From the NCBI GenBank assembly GCA_964510055.1, contig CAZDZY010000094.1, positions 1 to 11,489 on the forward strand: 11,489 nucleotides of DNA. The letters are read 5' to 3'. The number at the start of each line of letters is the position of its first letter. Position 1 is the first letter of the stretch. Position numbers and translations under genes: made by a program. The notes under the pieces were generated by a model that worked only from the letters and a program-made list of their open reading frames with translations, did no database searches and was not told the DNA's origin. This document shows, one piece after another, positions 6,164 through 11,489 of this stretch. The stretch is from DTFZ01 sp964510055 (GTDB lineage Bacteria; Bacillota; Clostridia; Christensenellales; SZUA-584).

Positions 6164-6415
6164 ATGACCAGAATAGCAATAGAACCGGCGCTCTCCAACG
6201 TAAAAGACTACCTGTCGGGGTTGGGCTACAAGGTGGAGACTATCGACGTTAATAAAGAGGCGGGAAGCCTTCGCGGCTTTGACGCAGTAGTAGTTACAGG
6301 GCTGAGCACTAATCTTTTAGGTATGAGCAGCACCAGGTCGAAAGCGCCCGTTATCAACGCCGACGGCCTTACGCCCGAAGAGGTCGCGGGCAAGATAAAG
6401 AGCAGCATATCATGA
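6164..6415 (+). CDS. ykuS: YkuS family protein (UPF0180)
   Basis: An 83-residue protein. ATG 6164 is chosen because AAGGAGG (6151-6157) lies 6 nt upstream; the in-frame upstream extension has no ribosome site. The sequence follows the UPF0180 pattern through its whole length: an N-terminal IAIEPALSNVKDYL helix, GYKVETID, then FDAVVVTGLSTNLLGM, TRSKAPVINADGLTPEEV and a short C-terminal helix. The family is widespread in Firmicutes (B. subtilis YkuS) and has no established biochemical function. The length is normal. It is a single-gene unit ended by the hairpin at 6439-6460. Confidence 0.92.
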   Translation: MTRIAIEPALSNVKDYLSGLGYKVETIDVNKEAGSLRGFDAVVVTGLSTNLLGMSSTRSKAPVINADGLTPEEVAGKIKSSIS

Positions 6416-6438
6416 CTGGCACCCGGATTATAATAACT

Positions 6439-6460
6439 ATGCCCCGGCTTGCCGGGGCAT
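6439..6460. terminator. Hairpin between convergent YkuS and esterase genes
   Basis: ATGCCCCGGC and GCCGGGGCAT form a perfect 10-bp inverted repeat around TT. The flanking T runs are poor on both strands, so termination would rely mainly on stem strength. It lies between the stops at 6415 and 6480 and could serve both genes. Confidence 0.7.
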
Positions 6461-6479
6461 TTGCGTATACGGCGCAACG

Positions 6480-7274
6480 TTATTTCACGAGGCTTCTTTT
6501 CAGAGGCATCCAGTCAAACGCGCGCTTTATATGCTCATCCCAGAAATCCCATGTATGAGCGCCCGGGTATTCCTCGAAGTGCGCGTCGGCTTTTAAGGTT
6601 TTGAACTTCTCCTTTGCCCCAATATGTAACTGGTAAAGAAAGTCTTCCGTCCCGCAGCATAAAAACAGTTTGGGTACCGGCCTGCCTTCTTCTTTTAGCT
6701 TCTTTATGAGGTGAAAAATATCCGCGTCGGTCCCCTCGAGGTGTGCCGGATCGCTGAATACGTCCGTCAGGCGCGCAGGCCCTCTGTATGTCTCCTCTCT
6801 ATAATCCGCGAACCTCGCGGCGATATCGACTACGCCCGAAAGACTCGCGGCGCACGCGAACTGCTCCGGTCTCTCAAGGGCGACCTTTAGCGCCCCATAG
6901 CCGCCCATCGAGACTCCTGCCGTAAAGTTGTCTTCGCGTTTGCGCGAAAGCGGAAAAACCGTCTGCGCGAAGTTTATGAGCTCTTCCGTTATAAAGGTTT
7001 GGTAACGCCCGCCGCGGTGCATGTCCTGATAGAAGCTGTTGCCCGCCGAGGGCATGACTACCGCGAGCATCCTCTCTTCCGCATAGCGCATTATGCTGCT
7101 CTTGAGCGGGAAGTCGTCGCAGCTGCCGTACGCCCCGTGGAAAAGGTACAGCGTCTGAAACTTGTCGCCGGGCGAGAACGTCCAGCCCTCCATCCAGGGA
7201 GAGGGTATTATCACGTTGATATTCGTGGTTGTGCACAGCGTCTTCGATAAGAAGCTGCATTGGATATATGCCAT
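6480..7274 (-). CDS. Putative tributyrin esterase-like α/β-hydrolase (esterase D family)
   Basis: A 264-residue protein of the PF00756 type, normal in length. The catalytic serine is in GVSMGGYGALK (Ser122), the likely acid is Asp211 in CCGTEDFLY and the histidine His240 in YPGAHTWDFWD, in the usual order. The HG pair at residues 46-47 (LYLFHGAYGS) forms the oxyanion-hole region. There is no signal peptide, so it is cytosolic. Relatives include tributyrin esterase EstA, acetyl-xylan-type esterases and S-formylglutathione hydrolases. The EstA-like short-chain carboxylesterase reading is favoured by its N-terminus and length, but the substrate is open. ATG 7274 has AAGGA 9 nt upstream. It has its own promoter at 7329-7357. 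Confidence 0.9.
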   Translation of the reverse strand: MAYIQCSFLSKTLCTTTNINVIIPSPWMEGWTFSPGDKFQTLYLFHGAYGSCDDFPLKSSIMRYAEERMLAVVMPSAGNSFYQDMHRGGRYQTFITEELINFAQTVFPLSRKREDNFTAGVSMGGYGALKVALERPEQFACAASLSGVVDIAARFADYREETYRGPARLTDVFSDPAHLEGTDADIFHLIKKLKEEGRPVPKLFLCCGTEDFLYQLHIGAKEKFKTLKADAHFEEYPGAHTWDFWDEHIKRAFDWMPLKRSLVK

Positions 7275-7328
7275 AGGAAACCGTCCTTGGAATGTTTATT
7301 GATATTTATCTGATCTTTACAGGATGAC

Positions 7329-7357
7329 AGTATACTCCTTCCGCCCCCTTATTTCCA
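7329..7357 (-). promoter_or_regulatory. Promoter of the esterase gene
   Basis: On the minus strand, TGGAAA (7352-7357) lies 17 nt from TATACT (7329-7334). The same -35 hexamer and spacing are used before the LRR/FN3 gene, with a shared GGTGGAAA start. The -10 is about 55 nt from the ATG. Confidence 0.5.
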
Positions 7358-7365
7358 CCATTATA

Positions 7366-7398
7366 CAACAAAAAGGCGCAAAGCCGCCTTTTTTGTTG
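7366..7398. terminator. Terminator after the second flavodoxin/FMN-binding unit
   Basis: CAACAAAAAGGCG (7366-7378) and CGCCTTTTTTGTTG (7385-7398) pair with one bulged T around a 6-nt loop. On the minus strand the stem ends in TTTTTGTTG. It sits about 30 nt beyond the stop at 7429 and also insulates the esterase promoter. Confidence 0.8.
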
Positions 7399-7428
7399 AT
7401 TCACAAATTATTTGAGCCCATTCCAGGA

Positions 7429-7830
7429 TCAGCCTTTCCCCTTCTTAAGCGCGTCCTCTATCGCGAGCAGCATTACCTTGCTGCTCTTCGTAGCGCCGGA
7501 GACTGCGTCGACTTTAAGCGACTGCGCTTTTACTACTTCGCCGGTTATCGCTTCCGCGCCGTGGCCCGGCCCGTAATAATGGCTGTCGATCTCCACGTCC
7601 GTGATAACATGGTCTTTTACAGTTACGTTTACTTTCGCCATCACCGGGAACGAGCCGCCGCTGCCTGTGTACGTGCCGTCGGCTACGGCAGAGAGGTCTA
7701 TGTCTTCGATATCGGCTGCCAGCGCCTTTTCGAGATTCTTCTCCATTATCGGGACCGCTATTATGCCCGCGAGTGTAAGAACGGCAATGACGGAACCTAT
7801 GATTATCAATACCTTATATCTCTTTTTCAT
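7429..7830 (-). CDS. Membrane-anchored FMN-binding protein, copy 2
   Basis: A 133-residue protein starting at ATG 7830 (MKKRYKVL), 2 nt after the flavodoxin stop; GGGAGG lies 12 nt upstream inside the flavodoxin end. A single membrane anchor spans residues 5-29 after a basic start. The FMN_bind (PF04205-like) domain follows: DGTYTGSGG at 51-59, VNVTVKDHVITDVEI at 67-81, and KVDAVSGATKSSKV at 106-119. In NqrC/RnfG and relatives the Thr of the SGAT motif carries FMN covalently, added by ApbE; Thr114 is that residue here. The domain would face outward, as flavinylation usually occurs there. It is ~65% identical by eye to the copy at 8444-8842. ApbE is not in this window. Confidence 0.9.
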   Translation of the reverse strand: MKKRYKVLIIIGSVIAVLTLAGIIAVPIMEKNLEKALAADIEDIDLSAVADGTYTGSGGSFPVMAKVNVTVKDHVITDVEIDSHYYGPGHGAEAITGEVVKAQSLKVDAVSGATKSSKVMLLAIEDALKKGKG

Positions 7831-7832
7831 TA

Positions 7833-8300
7833 TCAGAACAGCCCTCCCAACGCTGAGACGGCTTCGGTTATCTGCTGCCTGCGCTTCGCCTCGTCTTTCC
7901 AATGCACTATCGCCGAGCAGGAAAAATCTGCGCCCTTATTTTTAAGAGCCCGCCTGATGAGCCTTATTGCCCTGCTGCCCCCCAGCCAGCTTGCCTGAGC
8001 AAGCTGTGTTACAAAACACGCCGCCTTTTTGCCGCCTATGCGCGGGATCTGCGCGAGGTACTTTTTCATCGCGGGGTTCAGCGTAAGCGCCATAACGGGC
8101 GCCGCCAGAACAATCGCCTCATACTTGCCGGGGTCCGGTTTAGATGTTAAAGTGAAGGGTTTCCCCGGATCAACCTCTCCCTCCGCCGTTATCATGTCGA
8201 TTTTTACAGCATGCCCTTTCGCGGTCAGCGCCTCCTTAAGCTTTTCCGCGACGGAAAGCGTATTGCCCGTCTGTGAATATACTATTATACCAATGTTCAT
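7833..8300 (-). CDS. Short flavodoxin-like protein, copy 2
   Basis: A 155-residue cytosolic protein with a flavodoxin fold. The FMN phosphate loop is SQTGNT at residues 9-14, right after the first strand (MNIGIIVY). A second flavin-contact region follows the strand AIVLAAPVMALTLNP (~62-76). The length is normal for flavodoxins without an insertion. ATG 8300 has AAAGGAG 5 nt upstream; in-frame extension past it has no ribosome site. Flavodoxins carry electrons from reductases or metabolic oxidoreductases to partner enzymes. The gene ends 2 nt before the FMN-binding protein, so they are co-translated. It is ~50% identical by eye to the copy at 8842-9294 but has a longer C-terminal part (WKDEAKRRQQITEAVSALGGLF). 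Confidence 0.88.
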   Translation of the reverse strand: MNIGIIVYSQTGNTLSVAEKLKEALTAKGHAVKIDMITAEGEVDPGKPFTLTSKPDPGKYEAIVLAAPVMALTLNPAMKKYLAQIPRIGGKKAACFVTQLAQASWLGGSRAIRLIRRALKNKGADFSCSAIVHWKDEAKRRQQITEAVSALGGLF

Positions 8301-8392
8301 AAAAACTCCTTTCAGATAGTAGACTTCAAAGATATAAATAATATTGCATGCCATAACACGAATTTATTTTTTATACCACCTTAAAATAAAAA

Positions 8393-8415
8393 GGGGGCGC
8401 TGCCTTTTCGCCCCC
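8393..8415 (-). terminator. Terminator after the first flavodoxin/FMN-binding unit
   Basis: GGGGGCG (8393-8399) and CGCCCCC (8409-8415) form a perfect 7-bp stem. On the minus strand it is followed by TTTTTATTTT, a classic intrinsic terminator, about 28 nt after the stop at 8444. It separates the two duplicated units. Confidence 0.85.
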
Positions 8416-8443
8416 GATCTATGCTTTTATGTATAGCCCGCCC

Positions 8444-8842
8444 TTATTTCCCCGTCTCCAGCGCGTCTTCTATCGCGAGCAGCACTACCTTGCTGCTCAT
8501 CGTGGCGCCCGAAACGGCGTCGACTTTAAGCGTCTGCGCCTTTACTACTTCGTCCGGCAGCGTTTCAGCGCCGTGGTCGGGTCCATGGCTGTCGCTTATC
8601 AGCTCAATGCCGGTTATTACATGGCCTTTTACCGTTACGCTGACTTCCGCGGTCACCGGGAACGCGCCGGCGCTGCCTGCATACGTGCCGTCGGATACCT
8701 TTGAGAGGTCTACGTCTTTGACCACGGCGGATTTCAGCGCTTCAAGGTTGTTTCCTATTATAGAAAACGCTATAACGCCCGCTACTACGAGAACGGCGAT
8801 TATCGAACCGATTATTATCAATACTTTGTATCTTTTTTTCAT
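8444..8842 (-). CDS. Membrane-anchored FMN-binding protein, copy 1
   Basis: A 132-residue protein with the same layout as copy 2. There is a basic start (MKKRYKVL), one membrane anchor at residues 5-29, then the FMN_bind domain: DGTYAGSAGAFPV at 51-63, VSVTVKGHVITGIEL, and KVDAVSGATMSS at 106-117, with Thr114 as the expected covalent FMN site. The ATG shares its first base with the last base of the flavodoxin stop (TAATG), so translation is coupled. GGAGG lies 10 nt upstream. It probably acts as an outward-facing one-electron flavin carrier. Covalent attachment needs an ApbE from elsewhere. Confidence 0.9.
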   Translation of the reverse strand: MKKRYKVLIIIGSIIAVLVVAGVIAFSIIGNNLEALKSAVVKDVDLSKVSDGTYAGSAGAFPVTAEVSVTVKGHVITGIELISDSHGPDHGAETLPDEVVKAQTLKVDAVSGATMSSKVVLLAIEDALETGK

Positions 8843-9294
8843 TAGAATAATCCTCCTAGCTTCGCTACGGCTGCGGCTGCCTGCTTCTCATTTACGTGCA
8901 CTGTGCCTGTACCGCAGATATCGGCGCCTTTGGACCTCAGCTGCCTGCTCATCCATTTCAGCGCCTGATTCCCTCCCATCCAGTTAAACGGCAGCCCCTG
9001 TGCCACGAAACATGCCGTTTTCTTGCCGCTTATCTCTTTTATCTGCGACAGATACGCTTTCATAACGGGATTCAGGGAAAACGCCATCACCGGAGACGCC
9101 ACTATAAGCGCGTCATATTTCGAAGCGTCGGGCGTTGACGTTAATTTTACCGGTTTATCGGGAGCAAGTTCGCCCTCTATGGTTACCTGCTCTATAGCTG
9201 CTTTGTGCCCCTTTGCCTTGAGCGTGTCTTTTATACTTTCCGCTGCTTTAAGCGTGTTGCCCGTCTGCGAATAAACTATTATACCTATGTTCAT
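8842..9294 (-). CDS. Short flavodoxin-like protein, copy 1
   Basis: A 150-residue cytosolic flavodoxin-like protein. The FMN phosphate loop is SQTGNT (9-14) after MNIGIIVY; the second strand region is DALIVASPVMAFSLNP (~61-76), and a GGNQALKW segment lies near 107-114. ATG 9294 has AAAGGAG 5 nt upstream. It is first in its unit, with a promoter at 9325-9353, and overlaps the FMN-binding gene by 1 nt. The pairing of a soluble flavodoxin with a membrane flavoprotein suggests an electron path to the outer face of the membrane. NADPH-dependent FMN reductase or a flavodoxin-like quinone reductase cannot be excluded. Confidence 0.88.
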   Translation of the reverse strand: MNIGIIVYSQTGNTLKAAESIKDTLKAKGHKAAIEQVTIEGELAPDKPVKLTSTPDASKYDALIVASPVMAFSLNPVMKAYLSQIKEISGKKTACFVAQGLPFNWMGGNQALKWMSRQLRSKGADICGTGTVHVNEKQAAAAVAKLGGLF

Positions 9295-9324
9295 AAAAAC
9301 TCCTTTCAGGTATTAGACTCAACA

Positions 9325-9353
9325 AATATATGATTTATTGCATATTGTTTCAA
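9325..9353 (-). promoter_or_regulatory. Promoter of the first flavodoxin/FMN-binding unit
   Basis: On the minus strand, TTGAAA (9348-9353) lies 17 nt from TATATT (9325-9330), about 31 nt upstream of ATG 9294. The second unit keeps a related -10 (TATATC) and a conserved segment up to the ATG, but its -35 is weak. Confidence 0.55.
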
Positions 9354-9361
9354 TATTTAAT

Positions 9362-9465
9362 TTAATTTTACCTTTTCTTAACTAGGGCGTTGAAGGAGTA
9401 CGCGTCTCCCCCGGTCCAGGATCCCTGTCCGCACAGGTCTGCCCTCCCTGTCCGTGTCTTTTTTT
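9362..9465. other. C-rich intergenic block, possible relic or dispersed repeat
   Basis: The segment 9395-9460 is C/G-rich between AT-rich flanks and contains CCCTGTCCG twice (9423-9431 and 9446-9454) and a small CCTGT/ACAGG hairpin (9424-9437). On the minus strand it reads openly as LCGQGSWTGGDAYSFNALVKKR before a stop at 9368-9370, which looks protein-like, but no ribosome site or family match supports a gene. A decayed gene end or a short repeat element fits best. Confidence 0.3.
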
Positions 9466-9474
9466 GTCGATGTA

Positions 9475-9483
9475 TGCTATAAT
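9475..9483 (+). promoter_or_regulatory. Extended -10 promoter of the zinc-ribbon gene
   Basis: TGCTATAAT is a consensus extended -10 located about 54 nt before ATG 9537. The -35 region (TGTCTT at 9455-9460) is poor. It resembles the GNAT promoter in using the extended -10. Confidence 0.55.
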
Positions 9484-9536
9484 ATATCAACTTAATATTT
9501 ATTACAAAGACGGTCTTTTTTGGCAAGGAGGAACTC

Positions 9537-10700
9537 ATGTATTGTTGGAAATGCGGAAAACAATTAACTGACGGCTCTGCATTCTGTGCGTTGTGCGGGG
9601 CCCGGCTTACCGATACGGCCCAGCCGGAGCATATTCCCGAGCCCGATACAGGGAGAGCGAATATCCGGAAGCCTGAGAAGAAGCAAACGGTGAAAAGGGT
9701 CATCCTGATATTATCGATTTGCGCGGCAGCGGCCGCGCTTGCGATAATTATCACCGGGATGCTCAGATCGGGGCAATACGACCATGCCGCCGAAATCATG
9801 GCTTCAGATCCGCTTAAAGCCAAAGCTGAGTTCCAATCGCTCGGGGATTATAAGGATTCGGAATATAACGCTGAACTATGCGAGGACATATACGATTACG
9901 GAGCCGCGGCGGACCTGATGGGTTCAGGAAATTACGAAGACGCGATGAAGGCATTCCTGAAACTCGGAAACTATTCAGATTCGGTAGACAGGGCTCGTGA
10001 ATGCCGGAATTTCATAGACTACGACAAGGCCAGCCGCCTTATGGCCGGAAAGGATTTTTCAGGAGCATACGATATTTTTATTGGGCTTGCAGGCTTTAAA
10101 GACTCGGCTCAGCTTGCGATGGAATGCGGCAACAAGAGGGATTATGCGCTGGCCGCCGGATTTTTCGACGCGGGCAAGTTTTACTCCGCGTATGAATTGT
10201 ATACAAACCTCGGGAATTACCTTGACTCGGTGCAGCGCGCAGCGAACTGCGCTCAAGACTACCCGGAGACCGGCCGGCTCTATAACGATTCCGACTACAG
10301 CTATGGTAATACGTTCATTATTAAAGCCCCTAACGACGGGAATTATACATATATAAAAATATATACATTTGATATTTCCGTTGCTTTGGAACATCCTGAA
10401 GACGCGCATCCCCTGGTCGCTTCCGTCTTTCTTGCCCCGGGAAAAACCGTTAAAATAAAGCTTCGCGGATTGCAATCCTACACAGTTAAACAGGCGTATG
10501 GAACTACCTGGTACGGACTCGACGATATGTTTGGCGATAACGGCGTTTACTCGGTCATGACTTTTAAAAACGATGACGGCACATACCGTGATTCTCTATG
10601 GTCGGATATGGCATTTAACAGTTATTATATCTACACGCTTACTCTCAGGCAGGCGGAGGGCGACGTTACTTCAAATCCCGTAAGCCGCGAAGGCTTTTGA
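9537..10700 (+). CDS. Zinc-ribbon membrane protein with four 41-residue repeats
   Basis: A 387-residue protein; ATG 9537 has AAGGAGG 5 nt upstream. An N-terminal zinc ribbon uses Cys3, Cys6, Cys17 and Cys20 (YCWKCGKQL…FCALCG). A polar linker leads to a basic patch (KKQTVKR) and one membrane segment at ~55-76. Residues ~80-240 hold a helical solenoid with an exact 41-residue period: Y/F-x-D-S at 105, 146, 187 and 228, and a Cys ten residues after the first position of that motif plus the same period (115, 156, 197, 238). The C-terminal ~260-387 is β-rich (FIIKAPNDGNYTYIKI…LAPGKTVKIKL…YGTTWYGLDDMFG), as in many Clostridia zinc-ribbon proteins. The predicted topology is zinc ribbon in, repeats and C-terminal domain out. 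The function is unknown; assembly or sensing is a guess. A weak hairpin (10682-10696) overlaps the stop. Confidence 0.88.
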   Translation: MYCWKCGKQLTDGSAFCALCGARLTDTAQPEHIPEPDTGRANIRKPEKKQTVKRVILILSICAAAAALAIIITGMLRSGQYDHAAEIMASDPLKAKAEFQSLGDYKDSEYNAELCEDIYDYGAAADLMGSGNYEDAMKAFLKLGNYSDSVDRARECRNFIDYDKASRLMAGKDFSGAYDIFIGLAGFKDSAQLAMECGNKRDYALAAGFFDAGKFYSAYELYTNLGNYLDSVQRAANCAQDYPETGRLYNDSDYSYGNTFIIKAPNDGNYTYIKIYTFDISVALEHPEDAHPLVASVFLAPGKTVKIKLRGLQSYTVKQAYGTTWYGLDDMFGDNGVYSVMTFKNDDGTYRDSLWSDMAFNSYYIYTLTLRQAEGDVTSNPVSREGF

Positions 10701-10743
10701 TAAAAACCGTAATCTATATATCCTTGAAAAGCGTACAAGCGCC

Positions 10744-11489
10744 CTACTTTTCCTGGCACCCCGGGCAGTAATAAACGTTCCCGCCCAGGTATGCCTCACG
10801 AATGATCGTTACGCCGCACCGCGGGCAGGCAGCCCCCGCGTTGTTCCGGCTCATGATCGAAACATACCCGCCCTTCATGCCATAGAGGTCAGTTTCGGTG
10901 TCCCGGCCTCCTCTTTTCGCCATATCCGCAAGCGTATCTTTTACAGATCTGTAAAGCTTGTCGATCTCCGCCCCGCCAAGCGTATCGAGTTTCCTGCGCG
11001 GGTTCATCCCCGCGTTGAAAAGTATATCCTGCAGCACACCGTTGCCGAGGCCGGGTATGCGCTGCCCGGTAGCGAGGAATGCCTTTAAGCTCATCGTTTT
11101 CGGCACGGCGTTTTCCAGCAGCTTTTTAAAATAAGCGCGGGCGAAAGCGCCGGTAAGCGGGCCGGGCTTCTCCCTGTTTCCCAAAAGGTAGGGGTTATCC
11201 ACCCTGTCGTCGGGGAATACCATCATCCCGCCGTACATCTGTATCGCAGCCGTGAGAGCGCTGCCGTCGTTAAACTTCAGCAGCAACTGGTGCTTTTCGG
11301 GCAGCGCCGCTCCCGGTCTATGGTACCGCAGCACAGGGCCGTCGTTGAAAAACAACGTAAGATCTTCCGAAAGCGCCAGCTCGACGGCGCCCGCGGAAGC
11401 GCGGGCTTCCGTTACGGTGCGGTTCGCCAGCAGTTTGCCGTATTCCGCCGGGTCGCCGGTATACCAGGCGAACTTGTGCGGCGAATGGC
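10744..11489 (-). CDS. Formamidopyrimidine-DNA glycosylase-like protein (N-terminus outside the window)
   Basis: The frame is open to the right edge; about 247 codons are visible from residue SPHKFAWYTGDP, so only roughly the first 30 residues, including the catalytic N-terminal Pro and Glu of the family, are missing. Visible features are VELAL…LTLFFNDGPVLRYH, the MYGGMMVFPDD segment, the helix-two-turn-helix (KAFLATGQRIPGLGNGVLQDILFNAGMNPRR) and a C-terminal zinc finger with CPRC and CPGC pairs separated by EAYLGGNVYY. The family removes oxidised or ring-opened purines or pyrimidines from DNA and nicks the strand; this subgroup has not been assigned here to 8-oxoguanine or to endonuclease VIII-type substrates. 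The stop at 10744 lies 43 nt from the convergent zinc-ribbon gene. Confidence 0.9.
   Translation of the reverse strand, partial: HSPHKFAWYTGDPAEYGKLLANRTVTEARASAGAVELALSEDLTLFFNDGPVLRYHRPGAALPEKHQLLLKFNDGSALTAAIQMYGGMMVFPDDRVDNPYLLGNREKPGPLTGAFARAYFKKLLENAVPKTMSLKAFLATGQRIPGLGNGVLQDILFNAGMNPRRKLDTLGGAEIDKLYRSVKDTLADMAKRGGRDTETDLYGMKGGYVSIMSRNNAGAACPRCGVTIIREAYLGGNVYYCPGCQEK

Larger units (their letters stand above)
7429..9294 (-). repeat. Tandem duplication of a flavodoxin + FMN-binding unit
   Basis: The units 9294-8444 and 8300-7429 have the same gene order, near-identical gene boundaries and the same upstream sequence. The identical stretch at both starts (plus strand GTTCATAAAAACTCCTTTCAG, at 8295-8315 and 9289-9309) and near-identical blocks in the FMN-binding genes (for example GCGTCGACTTTAAGCG near 7506 and 8517) show common origin. 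Each unit kept its own promoter region and terminator. Protein divergence (about 50% and 65% by eye) shows the duplication is old. Confidence 0.9.

Noticed and set aside
7324..7998. Plus-strand open frames opposite the flavodoxin/FMN-binding genes (also 8421-8987)
   Set aside because: They are antisense to conserved genes with catalytic motifs. The apparent similarity between the two frames only reflects the tandem duplication.
9368..9823. Minus-strand open frame across the start of the zinc-ribbon gene
   Set aside because: Most of it is antisense to a well-supported gene. Only its last ~30 codons lie in intergenic DNA, and they are listed as a possible relic instead.

Overview
The window looks like chromosomal DNA from a low-to-mid GC Firmicute, most likely an anaerobic Clostridia member. 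The reasons are strong AGGAGG-type ribosome sites, TTGACA/TATAAT-type promoters, a YkuS (UPF0180) protein, a YozG-like XRE regulator paired with a small membrane protein, a zinc-ribbon/TM/repeat protein, FMN-binding membrane proteins, and a secreted LRR/fibronectin III protein without a sortase signal. The species cannot be read from the sequence. No rRNA, tRNA, CRISPR, transposase, integrase or phage gene was seen.

Layout. 1-90: two terminator hairpins. 93-1969 (minus): a four-gene unit read from a near-consensus promoter at 1941-1969: small membrane protein, XRE regulator, quinone-oxidoreductase-like gene broken by a frameshift, and the remnant of a second enzyme of the same superfamily reduced to its two ends. 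2021-2619 (plus): GNAT acetyltransferase with an extended -10 promoter and a very short leader. 2665-2724: two terminators. 2755-3324 (minus): TM plus coiled-coil protein of unknown function. 3502-5961 (minus): terminator, 714-residue secreted LRR_5/FN3 protein, a ~230-nt leader with four predicted hairpins, and its promoter. 6164-6415 (plus): YkuS family. 6480-7274 (minus): tributyrin-esterase-like hydrolase. 7366-9353 (minus): two tandem, diverged copies of a two-gene unit, each a short flavodoxin followed by a membrane-anchored FMN-binding protein with a flavinylation motif. 9537-10700 (plus): zinc-ribbon/TM protein with four 41-residue repeats. 10744-11489 (minus): formamidopyrimidine-DNA-glycosylase-like protein, cut by the window edge.

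How genes may work together. The flavodoxin/FMN-binding pairs are tightly coupled (1-nt overlap or 2-nt gap) and could move electrons from a cytosolic flavin carrier to a covalently flavinylated protein at the outer membrane face. The membrane protein/XRE pair probably controls its own promoter and the downstream reductase, which is now broken. The other genes are single units separated by terminators.

The most notable signals are the structured leader of the LRR/FN3 gene, the duplicated flavodoxin/FMN-binding units with their conserved upstream segment, and the reductase decay: a frameshift inside a perfect 14-bp inverted repeat, next to a deletion remnant. No clearly new multi-gene system (defence, mobile or biosynthetic) could be supported.
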